Of a DNA stretch of 64,000 nt, positions 36,829 to 44,853 are shown in pieces (within the stretch, counting starts at the first letter, position 1; every line of letters starts with the position of its first letter). The stretch is taken from contig CAZHHX010000001.1 in the NCBI GenBank assembly GCA_964532465.1, positions 62,001 to 126,000 of the forward strand. The letters are read 5' to 3'. Both the position numbers and the translations under genes were made by a program. The stretch comes from JAPLKB01 sp964532465. Lineage in GTDB: Bacteria > Desulfobacterota > Syntrophorhabdia > Syntrophorhabdales > Syntrophorhabdaceae. The notes beneath the pieces are model-generated. The model was not told the DNA's origin. It saw nothing but the letters and a program-made list of their open reading frames with translations, and searched no databases.

Positions 36829-38368
36829 CTTTCCTCACATAAATCGTATAGTGTTCTTTTTCGTAATGCGCCTTTCTTACCGGTAAAAAGAGCAAGTTCA
36901 GGTTTTTGTCCATATGTCCCGATTGTTCGTCTTCAACCACGAGAAGTATATCATTTTTTTTGTCCTTTAGCTCGTCTAAGTTCCTGAATATCTGAATGGG
37001 TTTGCCTATGTAGAATATTATCCCCGCGGAGGAAAAACCGTAGGTATAGACGTCCTTTCCTTCTTTCAGATTACCTATTCTGTCAGTTATCAGTTTCGGA
37101 GATTTGAAGTTTTTATCCATTATAGGCATGTAGGCGTTGTGATAAAAAAAACCGGCGAACAGGAAATAAAAAAACAATGCGGAAAGGGTCAGGATATGTG
37201 ATTTTTTCTTTACAGCATAGAAAAAAGCTGCGCCTGTGAGAATAAGCACGGCTATGTATACATAAAGGACAGCGGATTCCTGTTTGAATACATTTATTAC
37301 CGGTGAGTTCAGGAAATTGAGCACAAAAACAGCAGCCACGGGTATGATAAGCAGAAGAACGCCAAAAAGCCTGATGAAAATGTTTGTTATGGGTTTTTCC
37401 AGTAGCCATGACCACTTATCATTTATATATATGCCGCATAACAATGCGCAGGCAGGGTAGCAGGACAGAAGATATATCGCTCTTTTGCTCGTTGAAAACT
37501 CGAAAAAGAGAAAGATAACAATAAACCATACAAGGGGAAACCATATTTTTCTTTTAAAGGCATGATAGATTGCGAAAGGGAGCAGGATACTCCAGGGGAG
37601 AAAATTAAAAAAGAGCTTATGAATATAATAGTAGATGGTTTCGATATGATCGAAGGCGTTTGTGTAACGAGTTATATTCTGTCTGAAGATAAATTCCTTT
37701 ATATATTCAGGCCCCGCAAGGATAAACCATATTGAAGAGAGGGCGGCGGATATGACGCATCCTGCTATCAGAGGCAGTATGAATCTTTTCAGTTCTTTTC
37801 TGCTGATCAGGTAAAAGAAGGTCACCATGGCGGGCAGCACAAGCCCGGCAGGGCCTTTTGTGAGTATTCCCAAAGCTGCAGGAATAAAGGACAGCATGAA
37901 AAAAAGCCTCTTTCCTTGAGAAATGTAAATATAATTAAGAAATATGGTAAGCCCTATAAGACAGGCAAAGGTCATGTCCATGACGGATTCGCGGGCGTTG
38001 GAGAGAAACTGGTAATTTAAGGCAAGGATAAGGGCGGAAAAAAAGCCTGTCAGCGGATTTGCCAGAGAGCAGCCAAGATAATATGTAACAATGACCAGCA
38101 ATGTGGCCGACAACGCGGCGGGAAGTCTCGATGAAAACTCGCTGACTGTGCCCCTGAATTTTGACGCGGCAATAATCATCCAGGGATATAAAGGCGGTTT
38201 TTCAAGGTAGGGTTGTCCGTTTAAATAAGGATGTATGTAATCTTTTCTGTCCATCATTTCCCTTGCCATAATCGCCTGTCTCGGTTCATCGGGGTCCCAG
38301 AGCGCAATTCCGCCGAGGTTCTGAATGAATAGAATACAGCATGTAAGTATGATAACTATTGCTTTCAT
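36818..38368 (-). CDS. arnT: ArnT-like lipid A aminoarabinose transferase (PMT family)
   Basis: 516 residues with roughly a dozen TM segments. The N-terminal periplasmic loop carries the PMT signature LWDPDEPRQA (acidic pair) and YLEKPPLYPW. A C-terminal soluble domain ends the protein. ArnT moves 4-amino-4-deoxy-L-arabinose from undecaprenyl phosphate onto lipid A in the outer leaflet of the inner membrane, giving polymyxin resistance. It is the first gene of a four-gene operon (arnT, arnC, formyltransferase, decarboxylase). A TATAAT lies ~20 bp upstream as a possible -10. The sugar specificity is inferred from context. Confidence 0.82.
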   Translation of the reverse strand: MKAIVIILTCCILFIQNLGGIALWDPDEPRQAIMAREMMDRKDYIHPYLNGQPYLEKPPLYPWMIIAASKFRGTVSEFSSRLPAALSATLLVIVTYYLGCSLANPLTGFFSALILALNYQFLSNARESVMDMTFACLIGLTIFLNYIYISQGKRLFFMLSFIPAALGILTKGPAGLVLPAMVTFFYLISRKELKRFILPLIAGCVISAALSSIWFILAGPEYIKEFIFRQNITRYTNAFDHIETIYYYIHKLFFNFLPWSILLPFAIYHAFKRKIWFPLVWFIVIFLFFEFSTSKRAIYLLSCYPACALLCGIYINDKWSWLLEKPITNIFIRLFGVLLLIIPVAAVFVLNFLNSPVINVFKQESAVLYVYIAVLILTGAAFFYAVKKKSHILTLSALFFYFLFAGFFYHNAYMPIMDKNFKSPKLITDRIGNLKEGKDVYTYGFSSAGIIFYIGKPIQIFRNLDELKDKKNDILLVVEDEQSGHMDKNLNLLFLPVRKAHYEKEHYTIYVRKDGR

Positions 38369-38483
38369 AAATAAAAATTTGTAATTATTATATGCTTCAA
38401 GGCTAAAGCTTATAACATGTAATATAAAATCTGCAAATACTCTTAAGACAATGGCCGGGTAAACAAATTTTATATTCTAATAT

Positions 38484-38512
38484 TTGACATTTTTCAATAT
38501 TTTTTATACCAT
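38484..38512 (+). promoter_or_regulatory. Sigma-70-type promoter before the YdcH-like gene and the ilv operon
   Basis: TTGACA (38484-38489), a 17-bp spacer, and TACCAT (38507-38512). Transcription would begin near 38519, only ~10 nt before the ATG at 38529, giving a very short leader. Confidence 0.55.
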
Positions 38513-38528
38513 ATCACTTTACACTTTA

Positions 38529-38774
38529 ATGGAAGAAGGCGAAACAAAAGAAGATATATATAAAAGGGTTAAAAACCAGCACGCAACGCTCGACAGAAGG
38601 CTTCGTATGTTGCTCAGGAAGCCTTATCTTACGGTAAAAGAAGAGTTGGAGATGAAGGTTTTGAAGAAGAAGAAGCTTTATCTTAAAGACGTTATGGAAA
38701 GTATGAAAGAGGAGATGAATCACCCTGCAGCGAGCGTACCAGGTATTAAAGAAAAGGCAGGAACAGGAACATGA
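38529..38774 (+). CDS. YdcH / DUF465-like small protein
   Basis: 81 residues from the ATG at 38529. It is highly charged and helical, with the DUF465 pattern HATLDRRLRMLLRKPYLT and ELEMKVLKKKKLYLKDVMES, i.e. two antiparallel helices. The function of the family is unknown. There is no Shine-Dalgarno, but a promoter only ~15 bp upstream suggests leaderless or near-leaderless translation. The 64-bp gap to ilvB holds an imperfect GC hairpin (38777-38800) that may terminate or attenuate. Confidence 0.65.
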   Translation: MEEGETKEDIYKRVKNQHATLDRRLRMLLRKPYLTVKEELEMKVLKKKKLYLKDVMESMKEEMNHPAASVPGIKEKAGTGT

Positions 38775-38838
38775 GCCCCTTTCGAAGCAGGCTTCGGGGT
38801 ATTAACCTGACGGGGCAATAAACAAAGAGGAGAAGTAA

Positions 38839-40533
38839 TTGAAAAAGACCGGAGCACAAATTTTTATAGAATCCCTAAGGATGGAAGGAGTTGATACTCT
38901 CTTCTGTTATCCCGGCGGAGCAACCCTGTATATTACTGACGCCCTTTACAATGCTTCCGATATCAAGCAGATTGTCGTAAGGCATGAACAGGGCGCGGTC
39001 CATGCTTCAGACGGTTATGCAAGGGCGTCAGGCAAGGTAGGGGTATCTCTTGTAACATCAGGTCCCGGCGCGACAAATACGGTTACCGGCATTGCCACTG
39101 CCTATATGGATTCTATCCCTCTTGTAATATTTTCGTGCCAGGTCAACACGATGCTTATTGGAAACGATGCCTTTCAGGAAGCAGATATTATCGGAATTAC
39201 AAGGCCCTGCACAAAACACAGCTATCTTGTAAGAGATGTTAATGATCTTTCAAGGATTATAAAGGAAGCCTTTTATATTGCAAAATCAGGAAGGCCGGGG
39301 CCTGTCCTTGTTGATATACCGAAAGATGTTACTGCAAATATGGGGGAATTCAAATACACGGACAAAGTGTCAATTCGAAGCTATAAACCCACATACATCG
39401 GGCATACCGGTCAGATAAAAAAGGCGATAAAGCTGATAGCCTCCTCAAAACGGCCGGTACTCTACACGGGCGGCGGCATTATTTCTTCCGGTGCGTCCTC
39501 AGAGCTTATCAAATTAGCCGAAAAGCTGTCCATACCGGTAACAAATACTCTGATGGGGCTTGGCGGTTTTCCCGGAAACAATCCTCTCTTTCTCGGCATG
39601 CTTGGAATGCACGGAACATATGCGGCAAATATGGCGATAACTGAATCGGATCTGGTAATCGCAGTCGGCGCGAGATTTGACGACAGGGCAACGGGCAAGG
39701 TTGACGAGTTTGCCTCCCATGCAAAGATCGTCCATATTGATATTGATCCTACTTCAATAAGTAAGAATATTAAAGTGGACATACCCATAGTGGGCGACTC
39801 AAGGCATGTGCTCAAAAAAATGCTTGAATTCATTGAGGAAGACAAGGATGGACTGAAGGATTACCCTGCAGCCATTTCAGAATGGACTGAGCGGACAAAA
39901 AAATGGCAGAAGGAATACCCTCTCACTTATATAAAGGATGGTACCCTGAAACCGCAATATGTTATTGAAAAGGTATTTGAGCTGACAAAAGGCAAGGCAA
40001 TAATAGCAACGGAAGTCGGACAGAATCAGATGTGGACAGCCCAGTTTTTCAAGTTTTTAAAGCCGAGAAGCATTCTGACATCAGGCGGCCTCGGTACTAT
40101 GGGCTACGGATTTCCGGCAAGCATCGGCGCCCAGGTGGCTTTTCCCGATAAGCTTATTATCAATATGGCGGGAGACGGCAGCATCCAGATGAATATTCAG
40201 GAGCTTGCAACAGCAGTTCAGTACAACCTGCCCGTTAAGGTCGTCATATTGAACAACAGATATCTTGGTATGGTAAAACAGTGGCAGGAGCTTTTTTATG
40301 AGAAGCGATATAACTGGACACAGATGGACCATGCTCCGGACTTTGTAAAGCTTGCCGAGGCGTATGGAGCAGTTGGATACAGGATAGAGAAAGAGGACGA
40401 AGTAGAGGCGGTTTTAAAGGAGGCTTTTCAGAACGGCAGACCGACATTGATTGATGTGCGGATAAATCAGGATGAATGTGTCTACCCTATGGTGCCTGCC
40501 GGCGCCCCGTTAAGTGAGATGCTTCTCGTTTAG
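38839..40533 (+). CDS. ilvB: Acetolactate synthase, large (catalytic) subunit
   Basis: 564 residues from the TTG at 38839, with gaggaga just upstream. It has the ThDP-dependent fold: the catalytic Glu in VRHEQGAVHASDGYAR, the FAD/central domain, and the ThDP-Mg motif GDGSIQMNIQELATA followed by NN. It condenses two pyruvates (or pyruvate and 2-ketobutyrate), the first step of valine, leucine and isoleucine synthesis. It is followed by ilvN (10-bp gap), so the regulatory subunit is co-made. No leader peptide or T-box was seen upstream. Confidence 0.95.
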   Translation: MKKTGAQIFIESLRMEGVDTLFCYPGGATLYITDALYNASDIKQIVVRHEQGAVHASDGYARASGKVGVSLVTSGPGATNTVTGIATAYMDSIPLVIFSCQVNTMLIGNDAFQEADIIGITRPCTKHSYLVRDVNDLSRIIKEAFYIAKSGRPGPVLVDIPKDVTANMGEFKYTDKVSIRSYKPTYIGHTGQIKKAIKLIASSKRPVLYTGGGIISSGASSELIKLAEKLSIPVTNTLMGLGGFPGNNPLFLGMLGMHGTYAANMAITESDLVIAVGARFDDRATGKVDEFASHAKIVHIDIDPTSISKNIKVDIPIVGDSRHVLKKMLEFIEEDKDGLKDYPAAISEWTERTKKWQKEYPLTYIKDGTLKPQYVIEKVFELTKGKAIIATEVGQNQMWTAQFFKFLKPRSILTSGGLGTMGYGFPASIGAQVAFPDKLIINMAGDGSIQMNIQELATAVQYNLPVKVVILNNRYLGMVKQWQELFYEKRYNWTQMDHAPDFVKLAEAYGAVGYRIEKEDEVEAVLKEAFQNGRPTLIDVRINQDECVYPMVPAGAPLSEMLLV

Positions 40534-40543
40534 GAGGAAGACT

Positions 40544-41080
40544 TTGAGACATACCATATCCATACTTGTTGAAAATGAATTTGGGGTACTTTCCAGAATT
40601 GCAGGTTTATTCAGCGGGAGGGGCTTTAATATTGAAAGCCTTTGTGTGGCAGAAACACTTGATCCTACTATTTCCACCATGACCATTGTGACAAACGGGA
40701 ATGATGCGATTCTTGAGCAGATATTAAAGCAGTTGAACAAATTGATTAATGTTATCAAGGTAACGGATTTTCAGGACTTGAATTATGTTTCCCGTGAGAT
40801 GGTGCTTGTAAAGGTGCATGCTGATGAGAAGACAAGGGAAGAGTTATTGAGGATGACAGAAATATTCAGAGGAAAGATCGTTGATGTTTCCCTGAAGACA
40901 TATACAATAATGATTACCGGAGATGAAGAGAAGCTGAAGGCATTTTTGAACCTTATAAGGCCGCTGGGTATTAAAGAGCTTGTAAGAACAGGCCCGATTG
41001 CCATGATAAGAGGAGATAAGACTATTAAAGCGAGTGAAAAACACTCAAAAGGAGGAGAAGATGGCAAAAATGTATTATGA
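40544..41080 (+). CDS. ilvN: Acetolactate synthase, small (regulatory) subunit
   Basis: 178 residues from the TTG at 40544 (aggagga 6-13 nt upstream; the family begins RHTISILVENEFGVLSRIAG). It has an N-terminal ACT domain (~3-75) and the C-terminal ALS_ss domain (REMVLVKV, GPIAMIRG). It binds branched-chain amino acids for feedback inhibition of IlvB. Its last 20 bp overlap the ilvC start. Confidence 0.94.
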   Translation: MRHTISILVENEFGVLSRIAGLFSGRGFNIESLCVAETLDPTISTMTIVTNGNDAILEQILKQLNKLINVIKVTDFQDLNYVSREMVLVKVHADEKTREELLRMTEIFRGKIVDVSLKTYTIMITGDEEKLKAFLNLIRPLGIKELVRTGPIAMIRGDKTIKASEKHSKGGEDGKNVL

Positions 41081-42059
41081 TAAAGACGCAGATCTTGGGG
41101 TATTAAAGGGTTCCAAGGTAGCAATTATCGGGTATGGAAGTCAGGGACATGCCCAGGCACAGAATCTGAGAGACAGCGGCGTTGATGTTATTGTTGCAGA
41201 ACTTGAGGGCACCCCGAACTATAAAATCGCAAAAGATCACGGATTCAAGCCGGTTTCAGCTACGCAAGCTTCGAAAGATGCAAGTATTATCCAGATACTT
41301 GCCCAGGACAATCTCCAGGCAACACTGTATAAAGGCGAGATAGAAAAGAACATGAAAAAAGGGAAAACCATCGTGTTTTCACATGGATTCAATATTCACT
41401 ACAATCAGATTGTGCCTCCGGCTGATGTTGACGTTATTATGGTAGCGCCTAAAGGCCCGGGACATCTTGTGAGAAGGGAATTTGAGAGAGGCGCCGGTGT
41501 TCCCTCGTTAATAGCGATTTACCAGGATGCTTCAGGGAAGGCAAAGAAAAAGGCCCTTGCTTACGCGAAGGGCATTGGAGCAACAAGGGCCGGTGTTATC
41601 GAAACTACTTTTGCGGAAGAAACTGAGACAGACCTTTTCGGAGAGCAGGCAGTGCTCTGCGGCGGCGCCGCGGAACTTGTTAAAGCAGGTTTTGATACGC
41701 TTGTGGAAGCAGGTTATCAGCCTGAGATTGCCTATTTTGAATGCCTCCACGAGTTGAAGCTTATCGTGGATTTAATGTATGAAGGCGGTATATCCAATAT
41801 GCGGTATTCTATCAGTGATACGGCAGAGTATGGCGATATTACAAGGGGTAAAAGAGTAATATCCGAGGAAACGCGGGAAGAGATGAGAATAATTCTTGAC
41901 GAGATTCAGAGCGGGGATTTTGCAAGAGAATGGATACTTGAGAATATGGCAGGAAGACCTGTATACAGCTCCCTGAAAAGGATCGAGAATGAGCATCTCA
42001 TAGAAAAGGTAGGAAAACAATTGCGGTCAATGATGGGTTGGATCGGGAGAAAGGATTGA
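41061..42059 (+). CDS. ilvC: Ketol-acid reductoisomerase, class I
   Basis: 332 residues from the ATG at 41061 (aggagga upstream; a start 9 codons earlier is not supported). It has the NAD(P) site GYGSQGHAQAQNL, then the metal-binding acidic region ETETDLFGEQAVLCGG and a second Glu in YFECLHELKLIVDLMYEGG. It converts acetolactate to dihydroxyisovalerate. The single C-terminal helical domain marks the short class I form. The cofactor-loop sequence (residues ~45-52) was not used to decide NADH versus NADPH. Confidence 0.95.
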   Translation: MAKMYYDKDADLGVLKGSKVAIIGYGSQGHAQAQNLRDSGVDVIVAELEGTPNYKIAKDHGFKPVSATQASKDASIIQILAQDNLQATLYKGEIEKNMKKGKTIVFSHGFNIHYNQIVPPADVDVIMVAPKGPGHLVRREFERGAGVPSLIAIYQDASGKAKKKALAYAKGIGATRAGVIETTFAEETETDLFGEQAVLCGGAAELVKAGFDTLVEAGYQPEIAYFECLHELKLIVDLMYEGGISNMRYSISDTAEYGDITRGKRVISEETREEMRIILDEIQSGDFAREWILENMAGRPVYSSLKRIENEHLIEKVGKQLRSMMGWIGRKD

Positions 42060-42064
42060 GGCAA

Positions 42065-42700
42065 ATGCCCGTTGCAAGGGAAGGGTTGACTTTAATAACC
42101 CTTTCCCTTGTTCTTTCCATCCTCTTATTCCTGCTCGATCTCAAGATTATTGCCTTTGCAGTATTCTTTTTCTTTTTGTTTTGTCTGTTTTTTTTCAGAA
42201 ACCCGAAAAGGCATCATTCAGTCAATAAAAACGAGTTGATTTCCCCTGCCGATGGGAAGGTTATGGAAGTCAGGGAAATTGAAGAAGGCGAGTTTTTAGG
42301 CGGAGTCTCAAAAAGGGTCAGTATATTTATGTCCGTGGCTGATGTGCATGTCAACAGAGCTCCCTGTGAAGGGAGAATCGTGAAAGTAGAACACAGAAGA
42401 GGGGACTTTGCCCTTGCTTTTAAAAAGGATATCGATAAAGAGAACGAAAGAAACTATATCCTCATGGAACATGGCAATGACAGGATTCTCCTTGTGCAGG
42501 TAGCAGGTTTTCTCGCAAGGCGCATTACTTCTTATGTGAAAGAAGGAGACATTGTGAAAAAAGGCGACCCTGTGGGCATCATTGCCTTCGGTTCACGGGT
42601 GGACATTTATGTTCCCAAAGAATACCATATCATGGTATCATCAGGTAATAAAGTGAAAGCCGGTGTGACCGCTCTGGCTAAAGAAAAGAGGGATGCATGA
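42065..42700 (+). CDS. psd: Phosphatidylserine decarboxylase proenzyme, short form
   Basis: 211 residues from the ATG at 42065. There are two hydrophobic segments at the N-terminus (TLITLSLVLSILLFLL and FAVFFFFLFCLFFF). The catalytic domain has PADGKV, DVHVNRAP, and the autocleavage site in IIAFGSRVD, where the Ser becomes the pyruvoyl group. It decarboxylates phosphatidylserine to phosphatidylethanolamine at the inner membrane. The next gene, pssA, makes its substrate and overlaps it by 4 bp. Confidence 0.93.
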   Translation: MPVAREGLTLITLSLVLSILLFLLDLKIIAFAVFFFFLFCLFFFRNPKRHHSVNKNELISPADGKVMEVREIEEGEFLGGVSKRVSIFMSVADVHVNRAPCEGRIVKVEHRRGDFALAFKKDIDKENERNYILMEHGNDRILLVQVAGFLARRITSYVKEGDIVKKGDPVGIIAFGSRVDIYVPKEYHIMVSSGNKVKAGVTALAKEKRDA

Positions 42701-43473
42701 GAAAGAGAAAAGGTAAAGGCTTATACATATTGCCCAATCTTTTAACATCAATCAGCCTTTTTGCAGGTTTTTATTCAATTATTGCAACTATTGATAAAAA
42801 ATTCACCTATGCTGCTATTGCCATATTTGTATCAAGTATTTTTGATATGCTGGACGGTCGCGTTGCCCGTATGACAGGCACAACCAGCCGTTTCGGCGTT
42901 GAATACGATTCATTATCCGACCTTGTGGCCTTCGGGGTAGCCCCGGGGCTTCTTGTGTATATATGGGCTCTTAAAGGTTACGGAAGATTCGGATGGCTGG
43001 CCGCGTTTCTCTATGTTGCCTGCGGCGCCTTAAGGCTTGCCCGATTCAACATACAATCCGACGGTATGCAGAAAAATCAGTTTCTGGGACTTCCCATACC
43101 GGCGGCAGCTACAACTATCGCAGGTTGTGTGCTTTTCAGCTTGTGGCTGGGCCACTGGGGTATGGATCTGAAGACGATTCTTATGCCTATTTTAATATAT
43201 ATACTCGCGTTTCTCATGGTAAGCGATGTCCGGTACGCAAGCTTCAAAGAAATGTCATTTTTCAGGGGAAGACCATTCCGTTCCACTGTTGCCGCTATCC
43301 TGTTTCTTGTAGTGATATTTATTGAACCGGAAGTAACACTTTTCGGATTGACTTTCATATATCTTCTTTCAGGCCCCATATATACGCTTCTTCAGAGAAA
43401 GAAGATTGTTCTTGATAATGCCAACATTTCTAAATCGAAAGAGAAGCTAATAGATCAAGATGATCATCTATAA
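42697..43473 (+). CDS. pssA: CDP-diacylglycerol-serine O-phosphatidyltransferase
   Basis: 258 residues with about six to eight TM segments. The CDP-alcohol phosphotransferase motif is complete: DMLDGRVARMTGTTSRFG then EYDSLSDLVAFG. It makes phosphatidylserine from CDP-diacylglycerol and serine. The start overlaps psd (ATGA). The last 44 bp run antisense through the 3' end of the opposing HAD gene, so the two transcripts are convergent and overlapping. Confidence 0.93.
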   Translation: MRKRKGKGLYILPNLLTSISLFAGFYSIIATIDKKFTYAAIAIFVSSIFDMLDGRVARMTGTTSRFGVEYDSLSDLVAFGVAPGLLVYIWALKGYGRFGWLAAFLYVACGALRLARFNIQSDGMQKNQFLGLPIPAAATTIAGCVLFSLWLGHWGMDLKTILMPILIYILAFLMVSDVRYASFKEMSFFRGRPFRSTVAAILFLVVIFIEPEVTLFGLTFIYLLSGPIYTLLQRKKIVLDNANISKSKEKLIDQDDHL

Positions 43474-44113
43474 AACCGTCTGCCGCAAGTTCACGGTTCT
43501 TGTATGCCATGAATTTAACGCCTGAAGAAGCGGCAGTCTTTCTGTCAACATCTGAATCTCCAATATACAGAACTCTTGTCTTATCCATATTTAATTCGCG
43601 CAATATCTTTTCAACAGATTCAGGGTCGGGTTTCGGTTTTACATCCAGTGCGGTAACCACCATATCAAAATAAGGTGTAAGACCAAATCGCACCATAATG
43701 TGTTTCATTGTTGTGGTTCTGTTCGTGCTGATAGCCAGAAGCTTGCCCCTTTCCTTCAATATGGTCAATGTTTCAAGGAGATTAGGCTCCATTTTGAGGT
43801 ACTGGAGAAACTCATCCAGGTTGATTTCATTCTTCCAGAAATTCAGGGCCTTTTTTTCCAATTCCTCATTATCCTGAAAAAGAAGATGGATTGATTCAAA
43901 GACTGTATGGGTATGGCAGTATTGCAACTCATCTTCTGATATGGGAGATCTTCCCGCAGATATTGCTATGTGATTATATAGTCTGTAATTTGTTTCAAGG
44001 GAGTCAAAAAGCACCCCGTCACAGTCATATATAACACAATCAATCTGCCACGAGACTCTCTTCTGCGCAATGTCGGCTGTCTGGTTTCGGGTGTCCGGTT
44101 GATTTGTTTTCAT
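43430..44113 (-). CDS. HAD-superfamily hydrolase, phosphoglycolate phosphatase-like
   Basis: 227 residues from the ATG at 44113; a TTG at 44152 would extend it by 13 residues, and neither start has a clear Shine-Dalgarno. HAD motif I is YDCDGVLFDS, motif II the Ser/Thr in ISTNRT, and motif III/IV is KPDPESVEKIL with YIGDSDVDRKTA. The helical cap between motifs I and II is subclass I, as in Gph and beta-phosphoglucomutase. It would remove phosphate from a small metabolite; the substrate is not decided. Confidence 0.82.
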   Translation of the reverse strand: MKTNQPDTRNQTADIAQKRVSWQIDCVIYDCDGVLFDSLETNYRLYNHIAISAGRSPISEDELQYCHTHTVFESIHLLFQDNEELEKKALNFWKNEINLDEFLQYLKMEPNLLETLTILKERGKLLAISTNRTTTMKHIMVRFGLTPYFDMVVTALDVKPKPDPESVEKILRELNMDKTRVLYIGDSDVDRKTAASSGVKFMAYKNRELAADGFIDDHLDLLASLSI

Positions 44114-44305
44114 GGGCAAGAGTTTAATACTATTCCCGATAAAATCAAGCAAAAAGAGCAGTGCAGCTAATGGGTATTGATGATTTTAAACATCATCCTT
44201 GAATAAAATCCTCAAAGGCCATGGCAGGAATATGAAAAATTATAGTTTTTTAACTGCCCAATTATGTTACAATAATTTTGCTGATAAAATTTCGGAGGTG
44301 AAAGG

Positions 44306-44776
44306 ATGATAAGTGTTTCAATTCCCGGATGGGGTGACCTTGACATAGAATATCTTGTTATTGATTATAACGGGACCTGTGCTGTAGACGGAAAGCTTAA
44401 AGAAGGCGTAAAAGAATTACTGGAAAAGGCTTCCAGGTATGTAAAAATATTTATAATAACGGCCGATTCTTATGAAAGCGTAGACAGTGAGATTAATATA
44501 ATAGGATTTAAAGTCCTCAAAGTAAAAAAGGAAGGGAGCGGCATCGAGAAGGCAAAGATAATAAAAGAACTTGGGCCTGAGAAAGTTGTGGCTATAGGGA
44601 ACGGGGCAAATGATGTGATGATGCTGAAAGAAGCGTCCCTGGGAATCGGAGTTATCGGAGATGAAGGCTGTTCAAAGGATATATTAAAAGAGGCGGATCT
44701 TGTTGTAAATGATGTTAAACATGCCCTGAATATCGTTTTACATCCTGAAAGGCTTGTAGCGACGTTAAGAGACTGA
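44306..44776 (+). CDS. Soluble P-type-ATPase-like HAD protein
   Basis: 156 residues. It is a minimal HAD fold without cap: motif I is DYNGT (the usual DxDGT has Asn at the third position, which matches the soluble P-type-ATPase-like group), motif II ITADS, then K and IGNGANDVMML (motif IV). The start at 44306 has ggaggtgaaagg just upstream. The family's physiological substrate is not known. It stands alone upstream of secA. Confidence 0.8.
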   Translation: MISVSIPGWGDLDIEYLVIDYNGTCAVDGKLKEGVKELLEKASRYVKIFIITADSYESVDSEINIIGFKVLKVKKEGSGIEKAKIIKELGPEKVVAIGNGANDVMMLKEASLGIGVIGDEGCSKDILKEADLVVNDVKHALNIVLHPERLVATLRD

Positions 44777-44853
44777 TACCGCATAGAGCGCAGCATGACA
44801 AAGCATTAAAAAACTTTGCCTCTACGCTCTGTTCGTATTAATTACATAAAATC

